DNA of 64,000 nucleotides from Agromyces atrinae (GCF_013407835.1 NZ_JACCBI010000001.1:310001-374000); one strand, 5' to 3'. Counted from the first letter of the stretch, positions 36,792-45,456 are shown. Numbers and translations are program-made. The notes: a model not told the origin generated them from the sequence alone.

Positions 36792-38198
36792 ATGACCGTC
36801 GACGTGATCGCGCGCCTCCGCGCAGAACTCGGCGATGTCGTATCGTTCGATGCCGCGGCGCTCGACGTGACGCGCGACGATCGCTCGGGGTGGCGCAGCG
36901 CGACTCCGCCGATCGCCGTCGTGCACGCGACATCCGTCGAGCACGTGCAGGCGACGATGCGCATCGCGACCGCCACCTCGACCCCGGTCGTCCCGCGCGG
37001 TGCAGGCACGGGGCTCGCCGGGGGAGCCATCGGGCGCGACCGGGCGATCGTCGTCGACGTGTCGGGCATGGATCGCATCCTCGAGATCGACACGAGCGAC
37101 GAGTTCGCCGTCGTCGAGCCGGGGGTCATCAACGACGACCTCGACCGCGCACTCGCTCCTCATGGGCTCTGGTTCCCGCCCGATCCCGCGAGCAAGGCGA
37201 TCTCGACGATCGGCGGCAACATCGCGACGAACGCCGGCGGCCTCCTGTGCGCGAAGTACGGTGTGACCCGCGAGGCCGTGCTCGGCCTCGCTGTCGTGCT
37301 CGCCGACGGACGACTCCTCCGCACCGGTCGCCGCACGGTCAAGGGGGTCACCGGCTACGACCTGACCGCCCTCCTCACCGGCTCCGAGGGCACCCTCGGC
37401 ATCATCGTCGAAGCGACGGTGCGCGTGCGCCCGGTCGTCGCGGGTGCCACCGTGACGCTCGCGGCCGCGTTCCCCGACATCGAGTCGGCCGCATCCGCCG
37501 CGGCCGCGGTGACGGCCTCTCGCGTGCGCCCCGCCGTTCTCGAACTCATGGACGCCGCCTCCGTCGCGCGCGTCGCCGAGTATCTCGGCCCCGACGCGCT
37601 CGCCGGAACCCCGCTCGAGACGATCGCCCCCGGAGCCGCCTTCCTGCTCGCTCAGACCGATGGAGCGGCGGCCGCCGCCGAGGCGGATGACGTAGAGGGC
37701 GTCCTCGAGGCGTCGGGTGCGCGGGTGGTCCGATCGACGGATGACGCGAGCGGCGAACGTCTCCTCGCCATCCGTCGCGCCTTCCATGGAGCCCTCGCCT
37801 CACGCGGTCAGGTCCTCATCGAGGACGTGGCGGTGCCGCGTTCCCGCATGGCCGCGATGTTCCGGGCGATCGAGGGCATCGCTGCCCGCTCGGGACTCGA
37901 GATCCCGACGATCGCGCACGCGGGCGACGGCAACCTGCACCCCAACTTCGTCTTCGACGCCGACGAGGTTCCGGAGTCGGTCTGGCGGGCCGCCGACGAG
38001 CTGTTCCGCACGGCCAGGGAGCTCGGCGGAACGCTCACGGGCGAGCACGGCGTCGGCCTTCTCAAACAGCGCTGGCTCGCCGACGAGGTCGGAGACGACT
38101 CGTTCGAGCTGCAGCGCGGCATCAAGGCGGTCTTCGATCCGCTCGGTCTGCTGAACCCGGGCGTGATGTTCGCCCGGGCCGGGGAGCAGGTCTCGTGA
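36792..38198 (+). CDS. FAD-binding 2-hydroxyacid oxidase/dehydrogenase (GlcD/D-lactate dehydrogenase type)
   Basis: 468 residues. The PCMH FAD domain shows PVVPRGAGTGLAGGAIG, VEPGVINDDL, and GGNIATNAGGLLCAKYGVTRE; the C-terminal cap has HAGDGNLHPNF and GEHGVGLLKQRWL with the catalytic histidines. Oxidises glycolate, D-lactate or a related 2-hydroxy acid with electrons to the respiratory chain; no glcE/glcF partners are adjacent. TATCGT (36780-36785) ends 6 nt before the ATG: leaderless candidate. Stop overlaps the prsW start (GTGA). Confidence 0.9.
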   Translation: MTVDVIARLRAELGDVVSFDAAALDVTRDDRSGWRSATPPIAVVHATSVEHVQATMRIATATSTPVVPRGAGTGLAGGAIGRDRAIVVDVSGMDRILEIDTSDEFAVVEPGVINDDLDRALAPHGLWFPPDPASKAISTIGGNIATNAGGLLCAKYGVTREAVLGLAVVLADGRLLRTGRRTVKGVTGYDLTALLTGSEGTLGIIVEATVRVRPVVAGATVTLAAAFPDIESAASAAAAVTASRVRPAVLELMDAASVARVAEYLGPDALAGTPLETIAPGAAFLLAQTDGAAAAAEADDVEGVLEASGARVVRSTDDASGERLLAIRRAFHGALASRGQVLIEDVAVPRSRMAAMFRAIEGIAARSGLEIPTIAHAGDGNLHPNFVFDADEVPESVWRAADELFRTARELGGTLTGEHGVGLLKQRWLADEVGDDSFELQRGIKAVFDPLGLLNPGVMFARAGEQVS

Positions 38199-39343
38199 GC
38201 GATCCGATCGACCGAGCACCCGCGGCCGCGAGAACCGTCTGGACAGCCCCTCGAACGTCGCGCGACGGTGTCAACGTCGTCGCGATCATCGGCATCGTCA
38301 TCGGCAGCCTCGTGGGACTCGCCGTCATCGGCTTTCTCGCCCTGCTCCTCGGCATCCCCGTGCTCCTCGTCGCGAGCGTGCTCGCCTTCCTCCCGCTCGT
38401 GGTCGTGCTCCTCGTCATCCGCTGGATCGATCGGTGGGAGCCCGAGCCGAGGGCGGCCCTCTGGTTCGCGTTCCTCTGGGGCGCCGCCGTGTCGGTCGCC
38501 GTCGCGCTGCTCGTCGGCTTCGGTGTCGAACTCGCCGGCACGATCGCGACGGGTACGCCCGGCGTCGATCCGTTCGTGAGCGCCGTCATCCAGGCGCCGC
38601 TCGTCGAGGAGGTCGCGAAGGGGGTCGGCGTCCTCATCCTCTTCGCGTCGGCGCGATCGCACTTCGACGGACCGGTCGACGGTCTCGTCTACGCGGCGAC
38701 GGTCGCAGCCGGGTTCGCGTTCACCGAGAACATCCTCTACTTCGGTTCCGCCCTCACCGACGAGGGTGCCGCGGGTCTCGGCGCGACGTTCGTCGTGCGC
38801 GGCATCTTCTCGCCGTTCGCGCACGTGATGTTCACGGCCTGCACGGGGCTCGCGCTCGGTCTCGCCGCGCGCCGGGGCCGCTCGGTGTCGGCGCTCCTCT
38901 GGTTCGTGGTCGGCCTCGTCGGGGCCATCGCGCTGCACGCGCTGTGGAACGGCGCCTTCTTCTTCGTGCCCGACGTCGTCGTCTACTACCTCTTCGTCCA
39001 GGTTCCGCTCTTCGTCTTCGCGATCATCGTCACCCTCGCGCTCCGACGCAGCGAGATGCAGGTGACGCGCACGCGACTGCAGGAGTACGCCGACGCGGGG
39101 TGGTTCACCGCCGACGAGGTCGTCATGCTCGCGACACCCGCCGGGCGGCGTCAGGCGCGCGCCTGGGCGAGGACGCAACCGCCGGCCCGGCGGGCCTCGA
39201 TGCGCGCCTTCATCAGGGATGCCACGCACCTCGCGTTCACGCGCGAACGCATCGCGACCGGTCGCGCCGACATCGGTCATCCGGTCGACGAGCACCTGCT
39301 GCTCCGTCAGATCAACGAGGACCGCGCCGTCCTGCTCGGCTGA
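38195..39343 (+). CDS. PrsW-family intramembrane metalloprotease
   Basis: 382 residues. Polytopic core at about 30-270 with the family motifs in order: APLVEEVAKGVG (EExxK), AAGFAFTENILYF (FxxxEN), SPFAHVMFTACTGLALG (HxxF) and ALHALWNG. A cytoplasmic basic tail of about 100 residues follows. In Bacillus PrsW cuts the anti-sigma factor RsiW; no anti-sigma gene is near, so the target is unknown. GTG start overlaps the upstream stop by 4 bp. Confidence 0.9.
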   Translation: MSDPIDRAPAAARTVWTAPRTSRDGVNVVAIIGIVIGSLVGLAVIGFLALLLGIPVLLVASVLAFLPLVVVLLVIRWIDRWEPEPRAALWFAFLWGAAVSVAVALLVGFGVELAGTIATGTPGVDPFVSAVIQAPLVEEVAKGVGVLILFASARSHFDGPVDGLVYAATVAAGFAFTENILYFGSALTDEGAAGLGATFVVRGIFSPFAHVMFTACTGLALGLAARRGRSVSALLWFVVGLVGAIALHALWNGAFFFVPDVVVYYLFVQVPLFVFAIIVTLALRRSEMQVTRTRLQEYADAGWFTADEVVMLATPAGRRQARAWARTQPPARRASMRAFIRDATHLAFTRERIATGRADIGHPVDEHLLLRQINEDRAVLLG

Positions 39344-39374
39344 ATGGCGCGCACGTGCCCGGAGACGGAAAGAA

Positions 39375-39423
39375 CTCGTCGCCCCGAGGTGTGGCACTGC
39401 CGACAGCTCTCCGGGGCGACGAG
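39375..39423 (+). terminator. Hairpin after prsW
   Basis: CTCGTCGCCCCG (39375-39386) pairs perfectly with CGGGGCGACGAG (39412-39423) around a 25-nt loop, 31 bp past the stop. The long loop is unusual for a simple terminator, but no gene overlaps it. Confidence 0.55.
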
Positions 39424-39525
39424 CCTTAGGGGTAACACATTGCCCCCTGTTCGCCTCTAGCGCAAGAGGGTCGTGGACGGGTGTCCTCGATTGCAGCCGT
39501 ATGCCTCATCCGCTTGGATGGGCTC

Positions 39526-39897
39526 ATGACTGATTTGAACAGCAAGCCCGAAGTCGACGCTCCCGAGGGCCCCGCGTCCGACACCCTCGTCATCGAGGAC
39601 ATCGTCGTCGGCGACGGCGCCGAGGCCACGCCCGGCGCGACCGTCAACGTGCACTACCTCGGCGTCGAGTACGACTCCGGCGACGAGTTCGACTCGTCGT
39701 GGAGCCGCGGCCAGTCCATCAACTTCCCCCTCGGCTCGCTCATCGCCGGCTGGCAGGAAGGCATCCCGGGCATGAAGGTCGGCGGTCGCCGCAAGCTCAT
39801 CGTGCCCCCGCACCAGGCCTACGGCCCCGCCGGCGGCGGACACCGCCTCTCGGGTCAGACCCTCATCTTCGTGATCGACCTGCTCGGCGTCAGCTGA
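39526..39897 (+). CDS. FKBP-type peptidyl-prolyl cis-trans isomerase
   Basis: 123-residue single-domain FKBP that catalyses prolyl isomerisation in the cytoplasm; no signal peptide. Features: VNVHYLGVEYDSGDEFDSSW, INFPLGSLIAGWQEGIPGMKVGGRRKLIVPP, AYGP and LIFVIDLLGV. ATG 39526 (MTDLNSKPEV) preferred over an in-frame GTG 15 codons upstream because homologues start here. A very strong hairpin begins 20 bp after the stop. Confidence 0.94.
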   Translation: MTDLNSKPEVDAPEGPASDTLVIEDIVVGDGAEATPGATVNVHYLGVEYDSGDEFDSSWSRGQSINFPLGSLIAGWQEGIPGMKVGGRRKLIVPPHQAYGPAGGGHRLSGQTLIFVIDLLGVS

Positions 39898-39908
39898 ACG
39901 ACCGATCG

Positions 39909-40634
39909 ATGATCCCCACGAGCGGGAGCGCGCGAGTTCGCGTGCTCCCGCTCGTGTCGTTCCTGCCGTACCTCGTCGTGGGCGCGGTGCACCTCATCGC
40001 GCTCGCGACGACGACGGGTCCGATCGTCTCGGTGTCGAAGGCGCTGCTCATGCCGGCGCTCGCCGCTGCCGTCGTCGTGAGCGGCGAGCTCGGGTCGCGG
40101 CGCCTCACGGTGTGGCTCATCGCGGCCATCGGGCTGTCGTGGGTCGGCGACATCGCTCTCAACGTTCCGGGCGACCTCGGCTTCGTCGTCGGCCTCGGGG
40201 GGTTCCTGCTCGCGCACGTCGCGTATCTCGTGCTCTTCGTCCGGCTTACCGGCCTCCGGATGCCACGGGCCGTGGCGCTCGTCTACGCCGTGTGGTTCGC
40301 CGTCTTCCTCGCGGTCCTCGCACCGAGCCTCGGCGTCTTCCTCGCGCCGGTCGCGATCTATGGAGTGGTGCTCGGCGCCATGGCCGTCGCCGCTCTCCGA
40401 CTCGGCACCGTCGTCGCACTCGGCGGTGCGCTCTTCGTCGTCTCCGACACCGTGCTCGCGATCATGCGGTTCCTGCCCGACGCGGCCATCCCCGCGCACG
40501 ACCTCATCGTCATGACGACCTACATCGCGGCTCAGGGTCTCATCGCGTGGGGTCTGCTCCGTCGCTTCGGCGCCGGGACGACGGCTCACCCGCTTGCCTC
40601 ACACGGTCGACGAGCTCCCGCCACGGACCGGTGA
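39909..40634 (+). CDS. YhhN/TMEM86-family membrane protein (lysoplasmalogenase-like)
   Basis: Up to 241 residues, about eight membrane helices, matching the YhhN family, whose animal member TMEM86 hydrolyses lysoplasmalogens; the bacterial substrate is unknown. Conserved acidic residues in WVGDIALN and FVVSDTVLAIMRF fit the proposed active site. The start is uncertain: ATG 39909 has no ribosome binding site and lies just before the hairpin at 39917-39956; in-frame GTGs at 39942 and 39954 sit at its end, just before the first helix. The last 95 bp overlap the convergent emfourin gene. Confidence 0.82.
   Translation: MIPTSGSARVRVLPLVSFLPYLVVGAVHLIALATTTGPIVSVSKALLMPALAAAVVVSGELGSRRLTVWLIAAIGLSWVGDIALNVPGDLGFVVGLGGFLLAHVAYLVLFVRLTGLRMPRAVALVYAVWFAVFLAVLAPSLGVFLAPVAIYGVVLGAMAVAALRLGTVVALGGALFVVSDTVLAIMRFLPDAAIPAHDLIVMTTYIAAQGLIAWGLLRRFGAGTTAHPLASHGRRAPATDR
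39917..39956 (+). terminator. Large hairpin after the FKBP gene, covering the YhhN start region
   Basis: CACGAGCGGGAGC (39917-39929) pairs with GCTCCCGCTCGTG (39944-39956), and the inner GCGCGA/TCGCGT adds six more pairs with one wobble: a stem of about 19 bp with a tiny loop. Its position fits the FKBP terminator, followed by TCGTTCCTG. It would also sequester an initiation site of the next gene. Confidence 0.7.
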
Positions 40635-40845
40635 CCTGCCGCTCGGCGAGCGTCACCTCGCGCGGCGCGCAGCGGATCTGGTAGATGAAGCGGTCGGGTT
40701 CCGGCGGCAGGGCTGCGGCGTCGTCCCACGGCAGCGTGTCGATGAGGATCTCCCACTCGGTCGAGTCGGGCTGCTCCTCGATGTCGATGTCCCACTCTGA
40801 GCGCAGCCCCGCGAATCCGCCGGTGCGCGTCACGATGAGCCTCAT
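40540..40845 (-). CDS. Emfourin-like protealysin inhibitor
   Basis: 101 residues: MRLIVTRTGGFAGLRSEWDID, a central EWEILIDTLPWDDAA, then DRFIYQIRC and a Trp-containing end. This resembles emfourin, the small cytoplasmic inhibitor encoded after protealysin in Serratia. It follows the M4 protease gene by 9 bp on the same strand, the same order and operon logic: enzyme and its own inhibitor co-expressed. The 3' 95 bp are antisense to the end of the YhhN gene. Family assignment from sequence pattern and context; inhibition is inferred. Confidence 0.78.
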   Translation of the reverse strand: MRLIVTRTGGFAGLRSEWDIDIEEQPDSTEWEILIDTLPWDDAAALPPEPDRFIYQIRCAPREVTLAERQVTGPWRELVDRVRQAGEPSSRRRSDGADPTR

Positions 40846-40854
40846 GCCGCGATG

Positions 40855-41982
40855 CTACTCGCCCCCGCGCGCGCCCGACACGGCGATACCGACGCTCGTC
40901 CACCCCGACACGACGGCGCGGGCCTCGCGCGAGTCGGCACCGTAACGCGCCTCGGCCGCTCCGATGCTCACCGCGGCGAACCGCTCGAAGTCCGCATCGA
41001 CGGCGAGTTCGCCGCTCGTGAGCGCGTCGTACCAGATGAGACCGGCACGCTCCCACGCGGGGCCGCCGATCTCGATCGCGGCGAGGCAGAAGGCGCGATT
41101 CGGGATGCCCGAGTTCAGGTGCACGCCGCCGTTGTCGTCGGTCGTCACGATGAAGTCGTCCATGTGCGCGGGCTGCGGGTCGCGCCCGAGCACGTCGTCG
41201 TCGTAGGCGGTGCCCGGGGCCTTCATCGAGCGGAGCGCAGCGCCCTCGACCTCGGCCGTGAAGAGACCTGCGCCGATGAGCCACGACGCCTCCTCGGCGG
41301 TCTGCCGCAGGGTGTACTGCTCGACGAGCGCCCCGAAGACGTCGGAGACGTGCTCGTTGAGCGCACCCGACTGGCCCTCGTAGCGGAGGTTCGCGGTGCG
41401 CTCGGTCACGCCGTGGGCGAGCTCGTGGCCGATGACGCTGAGCGAGAGCGTGAAGCGCTGGAAGACCTCGCCGTCGCCGTCGCCGAACACCATGCGCTCG
41501 CCGTCCCAGAAGGCGTTGTCGTAGTCACGGCCGAAGTGCACCGTGGCATCGAGCGCGAGCCCCGCGTCATCGATCGAGTCGCGGCCGAAGGCGTTCCAGA
41601 ACAGCTCGTACGTGTCGCCGAGCCCGTCGTACGCCTCGTTCACGGCGACGTCGCTCGTCGGCGGTTCGCCTTCGACGCGCACGGTGCGACCGGGGAGCAC
41701 CTCGGCGGATTCGGCGTCGGAGATCACGCGGTGGACCACGCCGCGACTCGCACCCGGTCGGGCCTCTCGGTGCGGAAGCACGGGTCGCACGTCGCTTCGC
41801 CGCGGCTCCCGGAACGGGCCGTCGTGGAGGAGCGAGCGACGCGCGGCTTCCGCCGCCCCGGTGAAGCGGGGATCGTCGATCTCGGCGATACGCGAGAGCA
41901 GGTAGGGCGGCACGATCGAACGGCGACGCGGCGGGGTCACGTCGTCACGGGCGGGGTCAGAGAGGTCTCGCAGCCGGTTCAT
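40855..41982 (-). CDS. Protealysin-like M4 metallopeptidase
   Basis: 375-residue thermolysin-fold zinc protease without signal peptide. It has the short protealysin-type propeptide with the conserved PPYLL at residues 25-29, the zinc motif HELAH at 186-190 (VIGHELAHGV), the third ligand Glu in GALNEHVSDVFG, and the substrate-binding DNGGVHLNSGIPN. Lack of a signal peptide and the adjacent emfourin gene match the protealysin group, in which enzyme stays inside or exits by an unknown path. CAGGAT ends 6 nt before the ATG. Confidence 0.93.
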   Translation of the reverse strand: MNRLRDLSDPARDDVTPPRRRSIVPPYLLSRIAEIDDPRFTGAAEAARRSLLHDGPFREPRRSDVRPVLPHREARPGASRGVVHRVISDAESAEVLPGRTVRVEGEPPTSDVAVNEAYDGLGDTYELFWNAFGRDSIDDAGLALDATVHFGRDYDNAFWDGERMVFGDGDGEVFQRFTLSLSVIGHELAHGVTERTANLRYEGQSGALNEHVSDVFGALVEQYTLRQTAEEASWLIGAGLFTAEVEGAALRSMKAPGTAYDDDVLGRDPQPAHMDDFIVTTDDNGGVHLNSGIPNRAFCLAAIEIGGPAWERAGLIWYDALTSGELAVDADFERFAAVSIGAAEARYGADSREARAVVSGWTSVGIAVSGARGGE

Positions 41983-42031
41983 GCGGGCATCCTGTCACGG
42001 TCCGCCGACATCCGCGTGGGATGCTGGGGGA

Positions 42032-42874
42032 GTGAGCCTCCCCGGTACGGTCGATGCCCCCGCCCGACGCGCGCTCTCCTGGGGCCTCGTGCCGGCCGTC
42101 CTGGTCTGCGGCGCCGCGATCCTCCTCTTCGGACTCCAGGTCACCCTGCCGGGCTACGCGCTCCTCGTCGTGGGCGTCGGAATCGCCTACCTCCTCGACC
42201 GCTCGGGGCGCACCGAGGGACTCGCCCGCGACCTGCTGCTCATCGCGATCGGGCAGGCCATCGTCTCGACGATCTCGGTCGAGGCCGACATCAGCTACGG
42301 CAACATGGCGCTCATGGGCACGGTCCTCGCCCTCGCGGTCGCCGTGCCGTACGTCATCTCCCGCTACGTCTACCGGGATCACGCGATCCGCTTCCCCTGG
42401 CGCACGGGGAAGCGCTGGACCCGCGTGCAGTGGACCTACCTCATCGGCGTGACGTTCGTCGGATGGCTCGTGCTGCCGTTCTACTTCATCACGTCCGGCG
42501 TCTACCGCAACTGGCCCACCGTCACCGAGTTCGACGAGTTCGCCCGCCTCTTCGTCGGAGTGAACGCCGTCGGCACGTGGGACGAACTGTTCTTCATCTG
42601 CACGATCTTCGCCCTGCTGCGGCGGCACTTCCCCGTGTGGCAGGCCAACCTCCTACAGACGATCGTCTTCGTGTCGTTCCTCTGGGAGCTCGGCTACCAG
42701 AGCTGGGGGCCGCTCCTCACGATCCCGTTCGCGCTCATCCAGGGCTACACGTTCACCCTCACGAAGTCGCTCACCTACGTGTTGACCGTGCACCTCCTCT
42801 TCGACCTCGTGGTCTTCCTCGTCATCGTCTACGCGCACAACGGCTGGCCGCCGATCTTCCTGCTCGCGCCGTGA
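42032..42874 (+). CDS. Polytopic membrane protein, CPBP-protease-like
   Basis: 280 residues, about eight membrane segments. Arrangement resembles CPBP (CAAX-protease and bacteriocin-processing) intramembrane proteases: an acidic motif in the middle (GTWDELFFICTIFALLRRHFP), then QTIVFVSFLWELGY and a late VHLLFDLVVF with a conserved-looking His. The canonical EExxxR reads DE without Arg at the right spacing, so protease activity is uncertain. GTG 42032; GATGCT ends 6 nt upstream. Divergent from the protealysin gene, 49 bp apart. Confidence 0.7.
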   Translation: MSLPGTVDAPARRALSWGLVPAVLVCGAAILLFGLQVTLPGYALLVVGVGIAYLLDRSGRTEGLARDLLLIAIGQAIVSTISVEADISYGNMALMGTVLALAVAVPYVISRYVYRDHAIRFPWRTGKRWTRVQWTYLIGVTFVGWLVLPFYFITSGVYRNWPTVTEFDEFARLFVGVNAVGTWDELFFICTIFALLRRHFPVWQANLLQTIVFVSFLWELGYQSWGPLLTIPFALIQGYTFTLTKSLTYVLTVHLLFDLVVFLVIVYAHNGWPPIFLLAP

Positions 42875-42929
42875 TGCCCGGTGCGCCCGCGGCTCGATAG
42901 TCTGGAGCCTCGACGACGAGAGGTTCACC

Positions 42930-43160
42930 ATGCCCGACTACGCCTTCAACGGCCCCGCCGACATCGACCGTGCCATCGGCATCCTCGTGGCGCTCGATCA
43001 GGTGCAGGTGAGCGCGCTCGCCGAGCTCGAGATCGACAGCGCGATCGAAGAGGCCCAGGCCGAGTTCGAGAAGTCATCGGCCGACCCGTCGTACGTGCCG
43101 CCGAAGGACTTCATCGTGCGCCTCGACAACTACCTCGCCCTCGCCGACAAGCGCGGCTGA
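42930..43160 (+). CDS. Small acidic protein of unknown function
   Basis: 76 residues, predicted mostly helical, acidic (AELEIDSAIEEAQAEFEKS), no recognised family. ATG with a GAGAGG ribosome binding site. A TAGTCT hexamer at about 42898-42903 gives a short leader of about 25 nt. It stands directly before the rpsO promoter. No function proposed. Confidence 0.65.
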   Translation: MPDYAFNGPADIDRAIGILVALDQVQVSALAELEIDSAIEEAQAEFEKSSADPSYVPPKDFIVRLDNYLALADKRG

Positions 43161-43287
43161 GTGAGCGGGCGCGCTCCGCGCCGAGCTCTGCTAAACTTCC
43201 AAGGTTGCCGTCTGACGGCCGCGCATTAAGAGAGCCCAGGCATCAGGCCCCGGGCAGCGCGCAACGAGAAGAAAGGGGATCCCATCT

Positions 43288-43557
43288 ATGGCACTCGAAG
43301 CAGACGTCAAGAAGGCGATCATCGAAGAGTACGCGACGCACCCCGGTGACACTGGATCCCCCGAGGTCCAGATCGCGATCCTCACCAAGCGCATCAAGGA
43401 CCTCACCGAGCACCTGAAGGAGCACAAGCACGACCACCACTCGCGTCGTGGCCTGCTCCTCCTCGTCGGTCAGCGTCGTCGACTTCTCGGCTACCTCGCC
43501 GACGTCGACATCAACCGCTACCGTTCGCTCATCGAGCGTCTCGGACTGCGTCGCTAG
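43288..43557 (+). CDS. rpsO: 30S ribosomal protein S15
   Basis: 89-residue S15 that binds the 16S rRNA central domain early in assembly. Typical [48 protein letters not shown]. Own promoter: TAAACT at 43192-43197 implies a leader of about 85 nt with several GC dyads, a place where S15 autoregulatory structures occur in other bacteria, though none was identified here. ATG after AAGAAAGGGG. Pnp, its usual neighbour, is 8.6 kb downstream. Confidence 0.97.
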   Translation: MALEADVKKAIIEEYATHPGDTGSPEVQIAILTKRIKDLTEHLKEHKHDHHSRRGLLLLVGQRRRLLGYLADVDINRYRSLIERLGLRR

Positions 43558-43582
43558 TCGATAGACACCGCGAACTTCTTGC

Positions 43583-43610
43583 GAAGGCCCCCGCTCCGGC
43601 GGGGGCCTTC
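43583..43610 (+). terminator. rpsO terminator
   Basis: Perfect 12-bp stem, GAAGGCCCCCGC (43583-43594) and GCGGGGGCCTTC (43599-43610), TCCG loop, followed by GTCATTT. Confidence 0.85.
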
Positions 43611-43718
43611 GTCATTTCCCGGCGCCGCTCGGGCCGTGAGAGCCGGGTGGATGACGCGGGGCCGACCCCGCGCGTCATGAGGCGATGACGAGTGCCCGCG
43701 TCGTCGTAGCGTTGAGAT

Positions 43719-44906
43719 ATGAGCGCGAACGACGACTGGACCGGCTTCCTCGACTCGACCCAGGCGGTGCACGCCGGCAATGCGATCGATAAGGGCAGCG
43801 GTGCGATCCGCACGCCGATCATCATGGCGAACTCGTACGCGCTGCCGGACGACCCGTCGACGATGAGCTGGTCGGGCACCGACGAGCCGCTCTACACGCG
43901 GAACTCGGGCGCGAACCAGATCGCCCTGCAGAAGAAGCTCGCGACCCTCGAACGCGGTGACGACGCCGTCGTGCTCGGGAGCGGCGTCGCGGCATTGCAC
44001 GCCGTCTTCTTCACCCACCTGCGCTCGGGTGACCACGTCGTCGTGAGCGACGTCTCGTACGAGGCCATCTATCGGCTCTTCGCCGAGCTGCTGCCCCAGA
44101 AGTACGGCATCGAGGCGACGTTCGTCGACACGAGCGACCTCGCGGCTGTGCGGACGGCGATCCGGCCCGAGACGAAGCTCGTGCACATCGAGGCGATCGC
44201 CAACCCGACGACGAAGGTGACCGATGTCGCCGGTGTCGCCGCGATCGCGCACGAGGCCGGCGCGCTCGTGAGCGTCGATTCGACGTTCACCCCGCCGCCG
44301 TCCTTCCGCCCCCTCGAGCACGGAGCCGACCTCGTCGTGCACTCGCTCACGAAGTACATCAACGGACACGGTGACGCGATGGGCGGTGCGGTCATCGGCC
44401 GGCGCGAACTCATCACCCCCATCAAGCACGAGGCGATGGTCGACGTCGGGGGAGTGATCAGCCCGTTCAACGCGTGGCTCATCACGCGCGGCTCGGTGAC
44501 GCTGCCGCTCCGCTTGCGTCAGACCTTCGCGACGGCCGAGCGGGTCGCGACGTTCCTCGCCGCCGACCCGCGGGTCGCCTTCGTCGCGTACCCCGGTCTC
44601 GCCGATCACCCGCAGCACGAGCTCGCCCGTGCGCAGTTCGACGGATTCGGCGGCATGATCGCATTCGCCCTCGACGGCGACCCCGATCTGCAGAACCGTT
44701 TCGTCGCAGCCCTCCGGGTGGTCACATCGGCCGTCTCTCTCGGTCACGACGAGTCCCTCATCGTCCACGTCGGAACGAGCGGCCCTCGCGTCGCGTTCTA
44801 CCCGCCGGAGTTCCAGCGGCTCGGGCATCTGCGCTTCTCGATCGGTCTCGAAGACGCCGACGACATCATCGCCGACCTCGCGCAGGCTCTCGACGCCGTC
44901 TCCTGA
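43719..44906 (+). CDS. Transsulfuration-family PLP enzyme (cystathionine/methionine gamma-lyase-like)
   Basis: 395 residues, fold-type I Cys/Met metabolism PLP enzyme. PLP lysine in HSLTKYINGHGDAMGGA; the DSTFTPPPSFRPLEHGAD strand and SSVG-like GSGVAALHAVF loop fit. The segment YTRNSGANQ replaces the more common YSR.GNPT, so whether it acts on cystathionine, O-acetylhomoserine or methionine cannot be decided. TAGCGT (43707-43712) lies 6 nt before the ATG: leaderless candidate. Convergent with the CGNR gene, 4 bp apart. Confidence 0.88.
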   Translation: MSANDDWTGFLDSTQAVHAGNAIDKGSGAIRTPIIMANSYALPDDPSTMSWSGTDEPLYTRNSGANQIALQKKLATLERGDDAVVLGSGVAALHAVFFTHLRSGDHVVVSDVSYEAIYRLFAELLPQKYGIEATFVDTSDLAAVRTAIRPETKLVHIEAIANPTTKVTDVAGVAAIAHEAGALVSVDSTFTPPPSFRPLEHGADLVVHSLTKYINGHGDAMGGAVIGRRELITPIKHEAMVDVGGVISPFNAWLITRGSVTLPLRLRQTFATAERVATFLAADPRVAFVAYPGLADHPQHELARAQFDGFGGMIAFALDGDPDLQNRFVAALRVVTSAVSLGHDESLIVHVGTSGPRVAFYPPEFQRLGHLRFSIGLEDADDIIADLAQALDAVS

Positions 44907-44910
44907 CGGG

Positions 44911-45456
44911 TCAGGTCGCGCGTGAGCGGTACGCGCGCACCGCCATCCGGTTGCCGCAGCGCACGCTGCAGTAGCGCTTCGAGGCGTTCTTCGACAGGTC
45001 GACGAAGAGTCCCGTGCAGTCGTCGGCCTCGCAGTCGCGCAAGCGGTCCATCTGATCGGAGCGGATGACGTCGACGAACGCCATCGCGGCTTCGACGAGA
45101 ATCCGCTCGGCGAGCGGGGCGTCGAGGGATGTCGCGTGCACGTGCCAGTCGAGGGTGTCGTGGCGCACGAGCCGGGGGAGCGCGGCGGCCTCGGCGAGGA
45201 TCGCGTTCACGGGCTCGACGGCATCGTCGCGTTCGAGGGTCCAGATGGCCCGGAGTCGCCCGCGCGCCGCGCGCACCTCGTCGAGCTCGGCCGCGTCGCC
45301 GTCGCGTCGACCGGAGTACTCCCACGTGTCGAGGAGCTCGGCGAGATCGCTCGGTTCGGCGAGCTCGTCGGCACCGCTCTCGGAGGCGGCGGGCTCGGTG
45401 TCGACGAGTGCGGCGGCGAAGCTCAGCGCCGATTGCGTGTCATGGGTGAAAAGCAT
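44911..45456 (-). CDS. CGNR zinc-finger regulator (ABATE domain)
   Basis: 181 residues from ATG 45456 (MLFTHDTQSALSFAAALVDT). An N-terminal ABATE-type ligand domain, about 1-130, and the C-terminal treble-clef CGNR finger: CEADDC, then RYCSVRCGNRMAVRAYRSR. These are DNA-binding regulators, usually of an adjacent exporter. Here an EamA transporter is divergent, 53 bp away, the classical arrangement; it is the predicted target. Confidence 0.88.
   Translation of the reverse strand: MLFTHDTQSALSFAAALVDTEPAASESGADELAEPSDLAELLDTWEYSGRRDGDAAELDEVRAARGRLRAIWTLERDDAVEPVNAILAEAAALPRLVRHDTLDWHVHATSLDAPLAERILVEAAMAFVDVIRSDQMDRLRDCEADDCTGLFVDLSKNASKRYCSVRCGNRMAVRAYRSRAT

Noticed and set aside
36792..38198. 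Calling the flavoprotein glcD
   Set aside because: No glcE/glcF and no substrate-specific residues; D-lactate or other 2-hydroxy acids are equally possible.
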